Made by a program: the position numbers and the translations under genes. Shown one piece after another: positions 1 through 9,167 of a stretch of 64,000 nucleotides of DNA. The stretch comes from Microbacterium sp. YJN-G (GTDB lineage: Bacteria; Actinomycetota; Actinomycetes; Actinomycetales; Microbacteriaceae), in the NCBI RefSeq assembly GCF_015040615.1, contig NZ_CP060402.1:1674001-1738000 (forward strand), read 5' to 3'. Under the pieces are notes generated by a model. It saw only the letters and a list, made by a program, of their open reading frames with translations, ran no database searches and was not told where the DNA came from. The stretch's first letter is position 1; the number at the start of each line of letters is the position of its first letter.

Positions 1-419
1 AGCTCACTGAGCACGTGCGTGTACAGGCTGCGCACGGTGCGCTCGCCGCGGCCGTGCACGATCTCGTCGAGGTCGCGCCCCGCCAGGTTCGTCCGGGCGA
101 TGTCGCTGATGCGGCGGCACAGCGCGGTGACCGAAGCGATGCTGTCGACCTTGCGGGTCTTCCACGAGTTCGCGGTCGACACCGGCAGCCCCAGTGCGGG
201 CCGGGTGGTTCCGTCGACCGCCTCGGCGAACCACACCCCCTCGACGAAGGCCGTGTGCCGCACGACGCCCAGCAGCGAGGGCCTGCCCGGAACGATCTCG
301 GCCCGGGCCTGCTCCTCGGTGAGGCCGTCGAGGCTGCGCAGGATCAGCTCGCGGTACTGCTCGATCCGCGCCTCCAGATCCTCCCTGGCACCGAGCCCGG
401 CGCCGTGATGATGGCTCAT
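1..419 (-). CDS. DinB/DUF664-like protein, 3' end cut by window edge
   Basis: The reading frame starts at an ATG (417-419) and runs without a stop off the left edge, giving 139 residues. The sequence fits the DinB/DUF664 four-helix family: a helix that opens RIEQYRELILRSLDGLT, then a VRHTAFVEGVWF segment that places the first metal-ligand histidine at residue 55, and a second histidine in SLYTHVLSE (residue 134). The third ligand of the usual His triad would lie beyond the edge. Family members are metal-binding proteins with uncertain substrates; some are thiol-dependent S-transferases such as mycothiol or bacillithiol transferases. It is oriented like the PemK-like gene upstream (gap 54 bp). 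Exact function unknown. Confidence 0.75.
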   Translation of the reverse strand, partial: MSHHHGAGLGAREDLEARIEQYRELILRSLDGLTEEQARAEIVPGRPSLLGVVRHTAFVEGVWFAEAVDGTTRPALGLPVSTANSWKTRKVDSIASVTALCRRISDIARTNLAGRDLDEIVHGRGERTVRSLYTHVLSE

Positions 420-473
420 CGCTCCCCCTCCACCCGCATCCGCTCCGCGAAGCCGGCATCCGACGACTTCAGC

Positions 474-1058
474 TCAGGCGCGAGCCCACCCGTAGCGGTG
501 CACCAGCGCATCCGCGATGCGCGCATAGCGACGCTCGTCGAGGATCGCGGCCTCGCGCCGCATCCCCTCGTGGTGCACGCTGTACAGCTGCTCGATGTCG
601 ACCCATGACTCGCGGCCCCTGGCATCCCAGGAGCCGGAGCCGATCGGCAGGTAGTCGCGGTCACCGTCCCTGTCGCGGCTGGTCATGCGCACCGCGTAGA
701 CGCGATCCGATGTGTGCCTGCCGATGACGAGCACCGGGCGGTCCTTGCCGCGGCCGTCGTTCTCGACGTACGGCACCCAGGTCCAGATGATCTCGCCCGA
801 ATCCGGCACGTCGTTGCGCGAGGGCGAGTAGCCGACCTGCACATCGCGGATGCGCTCGGGATCCACCTGCACGGTCTGCGCGCCGGGCATCCGGCCCGCA
901 GCATCCTCCCCGGCCCGCTCCCGGGCCGTGCTGCGTCCCTCGGGACGCAGCTTCGCGTCCGGGCGCCGTGGGCGCACCGGACGCTTCGGGTCGTCCTTGG
1001 CCAGCATCCGGGTCAGGATGCCGGCGAGGGTGGACAGGATGCTCCTGTTCGAAGTCAC
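474..1058 (-). CDS. PemK/MazF-like protein with basic N-terminal extension
   Basis: A 194-residue protein with a GTG start. Residues 87-194 carry the PemK/MazF pattern: GEIIWTWVPY, KDRPVLVIGR, then VRMTSRD and a WVDIEQLY strand near 152. In the family this fold is a ribosome-independent mRNA endoribonuclease, normally held inactive by a small antitoxin encoded just upstream. Here the first ~85 residues are an added low-complexity, Arg/Pro-rich stretch, and no antitoxin-sized frame is seen next to it: the upstream neighbour is amt, 19 bp away on the same strand. Proteins of this length and layout are common in Actinobacteria and are usually labelled as toxin-like. Whether this one cuts RNA cannot be told from sequence. 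Confidence 0.7.
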   Translation of the reverse strand: MTSNRSILSTLAGILTRMLAKDDPKRPVRPRRPDAKLRPEGRSTARERAGEDAAGRMPGAQTVQVDPERIRDVQVGYSPSRNDVPDSGEIIWTWVPYVENDGRGKDRPVLVIGRHTSDRVYAVRMTSRDRDGDRDYLPIGSGSWDARGRESWVDIEQLYSVHHEGMRREAAILDERRYARIADALVHRYGWARA

Positions 1059-1077
1059 CTGCCCACCCTACCCACGG

Positions 1078-2313
1078 CTACTCGGCCAGGGCGTAGCCCG
1101 CCTCGCCGTGCACGACCAAGTCGACCCCGGCGACCTCGTCCTCGGTGGTGACGCGGAAGCCGATCGTCTTCTCGATCGCGAAGCCGATGACCAGCGCGAC
1201 CAGGAACGAGTAGATCAGCACCCCGCCGGACGCGATCACCTGCACGACCAGCAGACGCCAGTCGCCCCCGGTGAACAGGCCCTGGCCGGTCGCGAAGAAG
1301 CCCAGATAGACCGTGCCGAGCAGGCCGCCCACCAGGTGCAGGCCCACCACGTCCAGCGAGTCATCGAAGCCCCAGCGGTACTTCAGGTCGACGGCGAGGG
1401 CGCAGGCGACACCCGCCAGCGCGCCGAGCAGCAGCGCCCAACCGGGAGTGAGGTTCGCGCACGCCGGCGTGATGGCGACCAGACCCGCCACGAGACCCGA
1501 GACCGCGCCGACCGAGGTCGGCTTTCCGTCCTTGACGCGCTCGACGAGGATCCAGCCCAGGATGCCGGCCGCCGCCGCGCCCAGGGTGTTGATGGCGATC
1601 AGGCCCACGCCGCCCATGTCCTCCGAGAGCCACTCGGCGCCGGCGTTGAAGCCGAACCAGCCGAACCACAGCAGAGCGGCGCCCAGCAGCGTCAGCGGCA
1701 CGTTGTGCGGCTTCTGGATGCCCTTCTGGAACCCGATGCGCTTGCCCAGCACGAGCGCGAGGGCGAGGGCGGCGGCTCCGGCGTTGATGTGCACGGCGGT
1801 GCCGCCGGCGTAGTCGATCACGGCGATGCCGCTGTCGGCACCGAACAGGGTCGTGCCGAGGTTCATGATCCAGCCGCCGCCCCAGACCCACGCGGCGATC
1901 GGGAAGTACCCCAGCGTGCCGAACACGCCGACGAAGATCAGCCACGGCCCGAACCGTGCACGGTCGGCGATCGCGCCCGAGATCAGGGCGACGGTGATGA
2001 TGGCGAACGTGGCACCGTAGGCGACGCTGAGCAGGGCGACATTGGCCCCGTCACCGGCGGAGGTCTCCACGAGCCCGAAGTCCGCGAAGGGGTTGCCTGC
2101 GAACTGCGCCGGGTCGGACACGGCACTCATCGAGAAGCCGTACAGCACCCACAGCACGGCGATCAGCCCGATCGCGCCGAAGCTCATCATCATCATGCTG
2201 ATGACGCTCTTCGCCTTGACCAGGCCGCCGTAGAAGAACGCCACTCCCGGCGTCATCAGCAGCACCAGGGCGGTGGCCGTGATCACCCACGAGATGTTTC
2301 CCGCAGCATCCAT
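1078..2313 (-). CDS. amt: Ammonium transporter, Amt family
   Basis: A 411-residue integral membrane protein with the 11-helix Amt layout. The channel motif is present: [13 protein letters not shown] places Asp167 and the first pore histidine at 175, and [10 protein letters not shown] gives the second pore histidine at 326. Amt/MepRh trimers move ammonium across the cytoplasmic membrane at low external nitrogen. The short upstream region (2314-2428) carries a four-box GlnR operator on the coding strand, so expression should rise in nitrogen starvation. No glnK/PII gene follows, unlike many bacteria; the gene after it is the PemK-like frame. The start ATG at 2311-2313 is preceded by an AAGGAGG-like ribosome binding site. 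Confidence 0.95.
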   Translation of the reverse strand: MDAAGNISWVITATALVLLMTPGVAFFYGGLVKAKSVISMMMMSFGAIGLIAVLWVLYGFSMSAVSDPAQFAGNPFADFGLVETSAGDGANVALLSVAYGATFAIITVALISGAIADRARFGPWLIFVGVFGTLGYFPIAAWVWGGGWIMNLGTTLFGADSGIAVIDYAGGTAVHINAGAAALALALVLGKRIGFQKGIQKPHNVPLTLLGAALLWFGWFGFNAGAEWLSEDMGGVGLIAINTLGAAAAGILGWILVERVKDGKPTSVGAVSGLVAGLVAITPACANLTPGWALLLGALAGVACALAVDLKYRWGFDDSLDVVGLHLVGGLLGTVYLGFFATGQGLFTGGDWRLLVVQVIASGGVLIYSFLVALVIGFAIEKTIGFRVTTEDEVAGVDLVVHGEAGYALAE

Positions 2314-2363
2314 CTGGAACCTCCTTCAAAGGACTCGAACGAGGCTCAGTCTGCGCGCGCCGT

Positions 2364-2401
2364 GTTTCCGGCACGCGCGCGGCGTGTTGCGTGCGTGTTA
2401 C
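2364..2401 (-). promoter_or_regulatory. GlnR-type operator upstream of amt
   Basis: Read on the minus strand, four 5-bp boxes are spaced by exactly 6 bp: GTAAC, GCAAC, CGCGC, GAAAC. The actinobacterial GlnR consensus is gTnAC-n6-GaAAC-n6-gTnAC-n6-GAAAC; boxes 1 and 4 match fully, box 2 has one change and box 3 is poor. The site lies about 50-90 bp upstream of the amt start codon, a usual position for GlnR activation. The same architecture, better conserved, precedes glnA at 49966-50003. Confidence 0.7.
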
Positions 2402-2428
2402 AGCGGACGCGGGTGTGTGAACGTCGCG

Positions 2429-3478
2429 TTACGCGGCATCCGGAGCGGTGTGCGTGAGCGCGTTCAGACGAGAGATGGCGCGCAGGTACTTCTTGCGGTA
2501 CCCGCCGCCGAGCATCTCGTCGGCGAAGACGTCGTTGAGCGGGATGCCGGTGGCGACGACCGGCAGCTGCGCGTCGTAGACGCGGTCGACGAAGGCCACG
2601 AACCGCAGCGCCTCCGACTGGTCGGTGAGCTCGCGCACGTCGCGCAGGCCGACCACGTCGAGGTCGTCGATGAGGCGGATGTACCGGGAGGGGTGTACCT
2701 GGGCGAGATGGCGGATGACGTCGGAGAAGTCATCGTCGGATGCCGTGCCGGCGGCCGCGGCATCCCCCACGCGCTGCGCGTAGGCGCTGTCGTCGAGCGT
2801 CACCGCGGTGCCGTCGATCGCGCGCTGCCGGTAGTCGACGCCGTCGATGCGGAGCGTCTCGAAGCTCGCCGACATGGCGTGGATCTCGCGCAGGAAGTCC
2901 TGCGCGGCGAATCGCCCTTCGCCGAGGGCGTTGGGCGGCGTGTTCGAGGTGGCGGCGAGCTTGGTGCCCGACGTGACGAGTTCGCCCAGCAGCCGCGTCA
3001 TCACCATGGTGTCGCCCGGGTCGTCGAGCTCGAACTCGTCGATGCACAGCAGGTCGGCGCCGCGCAGCAGATCCACGGTGTTGCGGTAGCCGAGCGCGCC
3101 GACCAGCGCGGTGTACTCGATGAACGATCCGAAGTACTTCCGGCGGGCGGGCAGCGCGCGGTAGACGGATGCCAGCAGGTGGGTCTTGCCGACACCGAAC
3201 CCGCCGTCCAGGTAGACGCCCGGCTTCATCGGAGCCTCCTTGGGCGCCCGCCGGAACAGTCCTGCCTTCTTCACCGGCTCACTTCGGCCCGCGAAGCGCT
3301 GCAGCGTCTGCTTCGCCTCCTCCTGCGAGGGGTAGGCGGGATCGGCGCGGTAGCTGTCGAAGGTGGCGTCGTCGAACTGCGGCGGGGGTACCAGGCTCGC
3401 CAGCATCTCGGGTCCGGTGACGACGGGGGTGCGCTGGGTGAGATGCACCACTCCCGTGCTGGTCTGCTGGGTCATCAC
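2429..3478 (-). CDS. zapE: ZapE/AFG1-like AAA ATPase
   Basis: A 349-residue P-loop ATPase of the AFG1/ZapE family. Walker A is GFGVGKTH (residues 93-100), Walker B is LLCIDEFEL (143-151) and a sensor-1-like AATSNT sits at 175-180. In E. coli ZapE joins the Z-ring under stress; in Actinobacteria the role is less studied, and the annotation follows family membership. GTG at 3476-3478 is followed at once by ATG, so the start could be one codon later. It is divergent from the sulfurtransferase gene, with a 126-bp shared region that contains a GACGGC/GCCGTC inverted repeat (about 3544-3565). Confidence 0.88.
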   Translation of the reverse strand: MMTQQTSTGVVHLTQRTPVVTGPEMLASLVPPPQFDDATFDSYRADPAYPSQEEAKQTLQRFAGRSEPVKKAGLFRRAPKEAPMKPGVYLDGGFGVGKTHLLASVYRALPARRKYFGSFIEYTALVGALGYRNTVDLLRGADLLCIDEFELDDPGDTMVMTRLLGELVTSGTKLAATSNTPPNALGEGRFAAQDFLREIHAMSASFETLRIDGVDYRQRAIDGTAVTLDDSAYAQRVGDAAAAGTASDDDFSDVIRHLAQVHPSRYIRLIDDLDVVGLRDVRELTDQSEALRFVAFVDRVYDAQLPVVATGIPLNDVFADEMLGGGYRKKYLRAISRLNALTHTAPDAA

Positions 3479-3604
3479 ATTCCTGAGGTCATAGTCTTAC
3501 GATCCGGATGCGGGCCCGCACGAAGGGATCTATCGTCAAAGGTGACGGCTCAACTTTACGCCGTCGCCTCACCCACCCCGCGTCCTGAACCCAGAGGAGC
3601 AACT

Positions 3605-4501
3605 GTGACTGTCGAGCACGACACCTCATCCGCCAAGTTCGCCGAGTACGCCGCACCCGGCCGCCTCGTCACCACGGAATGGCTGGCGGCGAACCTCGGC
3701 ACGCCGGGTCTGGTCGTCGTGGAATCCGATGAGGACGTGCTGCTGTACGAGACCGGGCACATCCCCGGCGCGGTGAAGGTCGACTGGCACACCGAGCTCA
3801 ACGACCCGGTCGTGCGCGACTACGTCGACGGCGAGGGCTTCTCGGAGTTGCTCAGCCGCAAGGGCATCTCGCGCGACGACACCGTCGTCATCTACGGCGA
3901 CAAGAACAACTGGTGGGCGGCCTACGCCCTGTGGGTCTTCTCGCTGTTCGGGCACGAGGATGTCCGCCTGCTCGACGGCGGCCGCGACCTGTGGATCGCC
4001 GAGGGTCGTGAGATCACGACCGAGAAGACCGTGCGCCCCGCCACCGACTACCCCGTCGTCGAGCGTGACGACTCGGTGCTTCGCGCCTACAAGGACGACG
4101 TGGTCGCCTTCATCGGCAAGGGCCCGCTGATCGATGTGCGCTCGCCCGAGGAGTACAACGGCGAGCGGACCACCGCGCCGGCCTACCCCGAGGAGGGCAG
4201 CCTGCGCGCCGGGCACATCCCCACCGCGCAGAACGTGCCGTGGGGCCGTGCCGTCGCCGAGGATGGCGGCTTCAAGTCGCGCGCCGAGCTCGAGGCGATC
4301 TACCGCGACGGCGCCGGCATCGCCGACGGCGACGACATCGTCGCGTACTGCCGCATCGGTGAGCGCTCCAGCCACACCTGGTTCGTCCTCAAGCACCTGC
4401 TGGGCTTCGAGAACGTGCGCAACTACGACGGATCCTGGACCGAGTGGGGCAGCGCCGTGCGCGTGCCGATCGTCAGCGGCAGCGAGCCCGGCTCGCTCTG
4501 A
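3605..4501 (+). CDS. sseA: Thiosulfate sulfurtransferase (two rhodanese domains)
   Basis: A 298-residue protein starting at GTG 3605 behind an AGAGGAGC ribosome binding site; the frame stays open far upstream but nothing supports an earlier start. Two rhodanese domains: the first (about 15-140) has YGDKNNWW where the active loop would be, so it lacks a cysteine and is structural; the second (about 155-295) carries the active loop CRIGERSS with catalytic Cys249. This is the pattern of actinobacterial CysA/SseA-type thiosulfate:cyanide sulfurtransferases, which carry sulfane sulfur. The sufE gene follows 19 bp downstream, so both probably serve sulfur transfer, for example iron-sulfur assembly. 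The symbol sseA is by family resemblance. Confidence 0.9.
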   Translation: MTVEHDTSSAKFAEYAAPGRLVTTEWLAANLGTPGLVVVESDEDVLLYETGHIPGAVKVDWHTELNDPVVRDYVDGEGFSELLSRKGISRDDTVVIYGDKNNWWAAYALWVFSLFGHEDVRLLDGGRDLWIAEGREITTEKTVRPATDYPVVERDDSVLRAYKDDVVAFIGKGPLIDVRSPEEYNGERTTAPAYPEEGSLRAGHIPTAQNVPWGRAVAEDGGFKSRAELEAIYRDGAGIADGDDIVAYCRIGERSSHTWFVLKHLLGFENVRNYDGSWTEWGSAVRVPIVSGSEPGSL

Positions 4502-4520
4502 CGGTGGGACAATTGCACGG

Positions 4521-4952
4521 ATGACTGACACGCACGTCCCCGACACGCTCGCCGAGTTCCGCGAGGACTTCCTCTCGCTGCCCGAGGACGATCGCCTCGA
4601 GCTGCTGCTGGAGTTCGCGAACGAGCTGCCCCCGGTCTCGGCGGAGGTCGCGAGCCACCCCGAGATGTACGAGCGGGTCGCGGAGTGCCAGTCCCCCGTC
4701 TACATCCACGTCGAGGTCGAGGACGGCGTCGTCGCCATGCACGCGACGGCGCCGCCCGAGGCCCCGACCACGCGAGGCTTCGCCAGCATCCTCGTACAGG
4801 GCATCACCGGGCTCTCCCCCGAAGAGGTGCTCGCCATCCCCAACGACTATCCGCAGAGCCTGGGCCTCACGCGTCTCGTGTCTCCGCTGCGCATCGGCGG
4901 GATGACCGGGATGCTGATGCGCGCGAAGAACCAGATCAGACAGCGGAGCTGA
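4521..4952 (+). CDS. sufE: SufE family protein
   Basis: A 143-residue SufE-like protein. The sulfur-accepting cysteine is Cys56 in the motif ECQSPVYI, matching the E. coli SufE loop, and helices around LLEFANELPP fit the family. SufE takes persulfide from a cysteine desulfurase and passes it on for Fe-S cluster building. No suf operon is in the window, so this copy pairs only with the rhodanese upstream, a common actinobacterial arrangement. A GACAAT hexamer (4508-4513) lies seven bases before the ATG, so a leaderless transcript is possible besides read-through from the rhodanese. Its last 17 bases overlap the end of the convergent hydrolase gene. Confidence 0.92.
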   Translation: MTDTHVPDTLAEFREDFLSLPEDDRLELLLEFANELPPVSAEVASHPEMYERVAECQSPVYIHVEVEDGVVAMHATAPPEAPTTRGFASILVQGITGLSPEEVLAIPNDYPQSLGLTRLVSPLRIGGMTGMLMRAKNQIRQRS

Positions 4953-6090
4953 ATGCCTGGGTCCGCATCCAGTCGGTGATCGCGGACGTCCAGCCGGCCT
5001 GGTCGTAGTTCCACAGCTTGGTGTGCCGCGCGACCGAGAACGGCAGCATCGTCACGATGTCGGGGCGCGCCGCGGCGAGGGCGTGCGATGCGTCCGCCGG
5101 GACGAAGCCGTCGTCGTCGCTGTGCAGGATGAGCACCGGCGCCTCCAGCTCGGATGCGCGGGCGACCATGTCGAGCCGGTCGAACGGGATCGCCTCCTCG
5201 GCGCCGCCCAGCCGTGCGGTGAGGGTGTTCTCCAGCACGCCCATGGCGAGAGCCGGGATGGGTTCGCGCAACCCCTCCTCCCGGGCCTGGAACCTCAGCA
5301 CCGTGCGCCAGTCGACGACCGGGGATTCGAGGATCACGCCGGCAATGGCCGAGCGGTGCCCGGACGAGACCGCCGTCTGCAGCACGAGCGCGCCGCCCAT
5401 GGACCAGCCCATCAGCACGACGCGCCGGGCACCGCGCCGCAGCGCGTGGCCGATCGCCGCGTCCACGTCGCGCCACTCCGAAGCGCCGAGGGCGTACCGA
5501 CCGCCGCGCGAACGCGGCGCCTCGCCGTCGTTGCGGTACGAGACCACCAGCACGGGCAGCCCCATCGCGTGGAACACCGGCACGGCGCGCAGGCACTCCG
5601 AGCGGGTGGCGCCACGGCCGTGCACCTGGATCACCCAGGTGTCGGATTCGGCGGGGAACAGCCAGGCGGGGCAGGGGCCTGCGGGTGAGCCGATCAGGAC
5701 GGTCTCCCAGGGCAGATGCAGCTCGCCCGGCGTGGTGTAGTACCAGCCGCTGAACGCGGCATCCCGGTCCACCTGGGCGCCCGCGTCGATCTGGGTGAGC
5801 AGCTTGCGGCGCACGCTCTTCGAATCCGCGCTGAGCACGGCACCGAGCTTGACGTACCCGTAGGTGCCCGTGGTGAACAGCCCGTAGCGGCCGGGCAGCT
5901 CGGTGTCGAGCGTGCGGTTCAGCTCGATGGTCTGCGCGCCGGTGTCGACGGCGAGGATGCGCGTGTCGGCGCGGCGCACGGCCGGCGTGACGACGCGGCG
6001 CGCGGTCGTGAGCACCGCGATCGCCGCAGCGGCCGCGAGGGCCACAAGCGCGGGGACGGCGATGGTTACGGCGTGCCTGAGACTCTTCAT
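4936..6090 (-). CDS. Membrane-anchored alpha/beta hydrolase
   Basis: A 384-residue protein with one N-terminal hydrophobic segment (about 8-28) that is probably a membrane anchor or signal peptide, followed by a serine hydrolase domain. The nucleophile elbow is GWSMGG (Ser230), the acid is in LHSDDDGFVP (Asp326 or 327), and the histidine is His356 in ARHTKLW. The oxyanion region is VIQVHGRG. Residues 40-130 form an extra N-terminal domain seen in actinobacterial homologues. The substrate is unknown; esterase or peptidase-like activity on the outer face of the membrane is likely. The gene is convergent with sufE, overlapping by 17 bp. Confidence 0.8.
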   Translation of the reverse strand: MKSLRHAVTIAVPALVALAAAAAIAVLTTARRVVTPAVRRADTRILAVDTGAQTIELNRTLDTELPGRYGLFTTGTYGYVKLGAVLSADSKSVRRKLLTQIDAGAQVDRDAAFSGWYYTTPGELHLPWETVLIGSPAGPCPAWLFPAESDTWVIQVHGRGATRSECLRAVPVFHAMGLPVLVVSYRNDGEAPRSRGGRYALGASEWRDVDAAIGHALRRGARRVVLMGWSMGGALVLQTAVSSGHRSAIAGVILESPVVDWRTVLRFQAREEGLREPIPALAMGVLENTLTARLGGAEEAIPFDRLDMVARASELEAPVLILHSDDDGFVPADASHALAAARPDIVTMLPFSVARHTKLWNYDQAGWTSAITDWMRTQAFSSAV

Positions 6091-6103
6091 CGCCTCCTGA
6101 CTC

Positions 6104-6109
6104 TAGCCT
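6104..6109 (+). promoter_or_regulatory. TAGCCT -10 hexamer, leaderless start for DUF3000 gene
   Basis: TAGCCT is followed by six bases and then the GTG at 6116. This places the expected transcription start at or next to the start codon, as for leaderless transcripts common in Actinobacteria. No Shine-Dalgarno sequence precedes the GTG. Confidence 0.5.
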
Positions 6110-6115
6110 GTCCTC

Positions 6116-6697
6116 GTGACCGCACACCCGGATGCCGCCGCGCTCTTCGAAGCGGCTGCGGCAGAGCTGCGTGAGACGCCGTTCCGCGCTGACATCGTCG
6201 TGCGTGAGATCCCCTCGCCTGCGGGGCTGGCACCGTATGCCATCGCGCTCGCCGCCGACATCCGGCCCGATGATCATGGGGATTCCGCATACGGCACCGG
6301 ACGGTTCGTGCTGCTGCACGACCCCGACGAGCCCGCGGCCTGGGGCGGCGCGTGGCGCGTGATCGCGTTCGCGCAGGCGCCTCTGGAGCCCGAGATCGGC
6401 ACCGATCCCCTGCTGGCGGACGTCGCCTGGTCGTGGCTCGTGGATGCCCTGGATTCCCGCGGGGCCGTGTACCACTCGGCATCCGGCACGTCGACGAAGA
6501 TGATCTCGAAGGGGTTCGGCGGACTCGCCGACGAGGGCGACGGCGCGCAGATCGAGCTGCGCGCGTCCTGGACCCCCGAAGCCCCGCTGCGGCTGCATGT
6601 GGAAGCATGGGCTGAGTTGGTGGGAATGCTGGCGGGTCTGCCGCCGGGTTCCGAGGACGTCGCCGTGTTCGGCGCGAGAAAGGGCGGACGTGGCTGA
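6116..6697 (+). CDS. DUF3000 domain-containing protein
   Basis: A 193-residue protein matching the actinobacterial DUF3000 family (Rv2680-like). Recognisable blocks are ELRETPFRADIVVREIPSP near the N terminus, AWGGAWRVIAFAQAP in the middle, and SWLVDALDSRGA followed by a GTSTKMISKGFG segment. The function of the family is unknown. It overlaps the start of the RNase D gene by 8 bp (GTG 6690 lies inside its last codons), so the two are translationally coupled, as in mycobacteria where the same pair occurs. The GTG start sits six bases after a TAGCCT hexamer. Confidence 0.85.
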   Translation: MTAHPDAAALFEAAAAELRETPFRADIVVREIPSPAGLAPYAIALAADIRPDDHGDSAYGTGRFVLLHDPDEPAAWGGAWRVIAFAQAPLEPEIGTDPLLADVAWSWLVDALDSRGAVYHSASGTSTKMISKGFGGLADEGDGAQIELRASWTPEAPLRLHVEAWAELVGMLAGLPPGSEDVAVFGARKGGRG

Positions 6698-7883
6698 ATA
6701 CTCCGTGATCGGCGACCGCACGGAGTTCGAGGATGCCTGCCGCATCCTGGCGTCCGCGGACGGCCCCGTCGCGGTCGATGTCGAACGGGCATCCGGCTTC
6801 CGCTACTCGCAGCGCGCGTACCTCGTGCAGGTGTTCCGGCGCGACGCCGGCGTCTTCCTCTTCGACCCGCCCGCCCTCGGCGACTTCGCGCCGCTGCAGG
6901 ATGCCATCGGCGACGCCGAGTGGGTGTTCCATGCCGCCAGCCAGGACCTGCCCTCGCTGCGCGAGCTGTCGCTCGTCCCGCCTGCCATCTTCGACACCGA
7001 GCTCGCATCACGGCTGCTGGGCAACGACGGCTTCGGCCTGGCCGCGGTCGTCGAGCACGCGCTCGGCATCAGTCTCGCCAAGGCGCACTCGGCGGCCGAC
7101 TGGTCCACGCGCCCGCTTCCCGGGCCGTGGCTGGAGTACGCCGCGCTCGACGTGCTGCACCTCATCGACGTGCGCGACGTGCTCGCCGGCGAGCTGACCG
7201 AAGCCGACAAGACCGAGATCGCGCGCCAGGAGTTCGAGGCCACCCTCGCCCGGGCGCCCAAGCCGCCGCGCGAGGAGCCCTGGCGCCGGCTGAGCGGACT
7301 GCACCGGGTACGCGGCGCGCGTCAGCTCGCGATCGCCCGTGAACTGTGGACGGCCCGCGAGGAGTACGCGCAGCAGATCGACGTCTCGCCGGGGCGGCTC
7401 GTCCCCGACCGCTCACTGCTCGCCGCCATCCTCGCCGCGCCGCAGAGCAAGGCCGCACTGGCCGGGCTCAAGGAGTTCAACGGGCGCGCCAGCCGCACTC
7501 AGCTGGATCGGTGGTGGGCCGCCATCGAGCGCGGCCGCAGCACGGAGCAGCTGCCCCGCGAGCGCGTGCCCAGCGACGCCCTGCCGCCTCCCCGCGCGTG
7601 GGCCGACCGCAACCCCGAGGCCGATCTGCGCCTGAAGGCAGCGCGCCCGGTGGTCGAAGCGACCGCCGAGGACCTGCACATGCCCACCGAGAACCTGTTG
7701 ACGCCGGAGTACCTGCGCCGCGTCGCCTGGCAGCCGCCGGCACTCACCGCCGACGCGATCGGCGCCTCGCTCGCCGAGCTCGGCGCGCGACCCTGGCAGA
7801 TTGCGCATACTGCACAGAAGATCGCCACCGCCTTTGAAGAAGGGCCACAAACGGCATCGGATGCCGTGGAAGCGGCTTCGTAG
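6690..7883 (+). CDS. rnd: Ribonuclease D-like 3'-5' exonuclease with HRDC domain
   Basis: A 397-residue DEDD exonuclease with GTG start inside the end of the DUF3000 gene. The four acidic residues are visible: Asp30 and Glu32 in VAVDVERA, Asp86 in FHAASQD, and Asp154 in YAALDV with the preceding Tyr150, marking the DEDDy type. An HRDC nucleic-acid-binding domain follows at about 225-300. In bacteria RNase D trims 3' ends of tRNA and other small RNAs. The starting point fits because the N-terminal exonuclease strand begins just after it. The next gene, fadA, is unrelated and has its own promoter-like TAGGCT. Confidence 0.9.
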   Translation: MAEYSVIGDRTEFEDACRILASADGPVAVDVERASGFRYSQRAYLVQVFRRDAGVFLFDPPALGDFAPLQDAIGDAEWVFHAASQDLPSLRELSLVPPAIFDTELASRLLGNDGFGLAAVVEHALGISLAKAHSAADWSTRPLPGPWLEYAALDVLHLIDVRDVLAGELTEADKTEIARQEFEATLARAPKPPREEPWRRLSGLHRVRGARQLAIARELWTAREEYAQQIDVSPGRLVPDRSLLAAILAAPQSKAALAGLKEFNGRASRTQLDRWWAAIERGRSTEQLPRERVPSDALPPPRAWADRNPEADLRLKAARPVVEATAEDLHMPTENLLTPEYLRRVAWQPPALTADAIGASLAELGARPWQIAHTAQKIATAFEEGPQTASDAVEAAS

Positions 7884-7956
7884 GTTCGATCCAACCGATT
7901 CCAGGCGCCTCCACCCCGCTTCTAGGCTGGGCGCATACCAACCAAATGGAGGCAGA

Positions 7957-9162
7957 GTGGCCGAGATCTCGGACGTCTTCTTCGTCGATGGAGTGCGCAC
8001 CCCGTTCGGGCGCGCCGGCGAGAAGGGCATGTACTGGAACACCCGCGCGGATGACCTCGCCGTCAAGGCGACCATCGGCCTGATGGAGCGCAACGCATCC
8101 GTCCCGGGTGACCGCATCGATGATGTCGCGATCGCCGCGACCTCTCAGACAGGAGACCAGGGCCTCACCCTCGGGCGCTCGGTCGCGATCCTCGCGGGCC
8201 TCCCGCAGACCGTGCCGGGCCTGGCCATCGACCGGATGTGCGCCGGCGCGATGACCGCCGTGACCACGATGGCCGGCTCGATCGGCATCGGCATGTACGA
8301 CCTCGCGATCGCGGGCGGCGTCGAGCACATGGGACACCACCCGATCGGCGGCAACGCCGACCCGAATCCCCGGTTCGTCGCCGAGAAGATGGTCGACCCC
8401 GGCGCCCTGAACATGGGCGTCACGGCCGAGCGGATCTTCGACCGCTTCCCGCACCTGACCAAGGAGCGCTCCGACCGGTTCGGCATGCTCAGCCAGCACA
8501 AGGTGCAGGCGGCCTACGAGGCGGGCAAGTTCCAGGCCGACCTGGTGCCCGTGGCGATCAAGGGCGCCGACGGCGCCTGGGGTCTTGCCACCGAGGATGA
8601 GGGTCGCCGCCCACAGACCACGATGGACGACCTCGCGAGCCTGAAGACGCCGTTCCGGCCGCACGGGCGTGTCACCGCCGGCACCTCCTCGCCGCTCACC
8701 GACGGGGCGACCATGTCGCTGCTGGCCGGCGGCGGCGCGGTGAAGGAGCTCGGCCTCACCCCGAAGATGCGCATGGTGTCGTTCGCGTTCGCGGGCGTGC
8801 AGCCCGAGATCATGGGCATCGGCCCCATCCCGTCGACCGAGAAGGCGCTCAAGAAGGCGGGTCTGACGATCGATGAGATCGGCCTGTTCGAGCTGAACGA
8901 GGCCTTCGCGATCCAGGTGATCTCGCTGCTCGACCACTTCGGCATCGCCGACGACGACCCGCGGGTCAACCAGTGGGGCGGCGCGATCGCCCTCGGCCAC
9001 CCGCTCGCGGCATCCGGTGTCCGTCTGATGATCCAGCTGGCGGCGCAGTTCGCCGAGCGCCCCGACGTGCGCTACGGCCTCACCGCCATGTGCGTCGGCC
9101 TCGGCCAGGGCGGATCGGTCATCTGGGAGAACCCGTTCTACGACGGAAAGAAGAGGAAGTGA
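7957..9162 (+). CDS. fadA: Acetyl-CoA acyltransferase (thiolase)
   Basis: A 401-residue thiolase. Catalytic residues are all present: Cys95 in DRMCAGAMT (nucleophile), His348 in ALGHPLAASG and Cys379 in AMCVGLGQGG. It cleaves 3-ketoacyl-CoA to acetyl-CoA and a shortened acyl-CoA, the last step of beta-oxidation. GTG 7957 was chosen because GGAGG lies 5-8 bases upstream and a TAGGCT hexamer (7923-7928) gives a short leader. The stop is five bases from the fadB start, so the two form one operon and the products probably make a trifunctional complex. Confidence 0.93.
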   Translation: MAEISDVFFVDGVRTPFGRAGEKGMYWNTRADDLAVKATIGLMERNASVPGDRIDDVAIAATSQTGDQGLTLGRSVAILAGLPQTVPGLAIDRMCAGAMTAVTTMAGSIGIGMYDLAIAGGVEHMGHHPIGGNADPNPRFVAEKMVDPGALNMGVTAERIFDRFPHLTKERSDRFGMLSQHKVQAAYEAGKFQADLVPVAIKGADGAWGLATEDEGRRPQTTMDDLASLKTPFRPHGRVTAGTSSPLTDGATMSLLAGGGAVKELGLTPKMRMVSFAFAGVQPEIMGIGPIPSTEKALKKAGLTIDEIGLFELNEAFAIQVISLLDHFGIADDDPRVNQWGGAIALGHPLAASGVRLMIQLAAQFAERPDVRYGLTAMCVGLGQGGSVIWENPFYDGKKRK

Positions 9163-9167
9163 CCCCG

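Noticed and set aside
474..1058. A complete toxin-antitoxin pair
   Set aside because: No antitoxin-like small gene lies on either side; both neighbours are accounted for.
2273..3604. N-terminal extension of the sulfurtransferase to position 2273
   Set aside because: The upstream part is antisense to zapE; GTG 3605 has a good ribosome site and the family N terminus.
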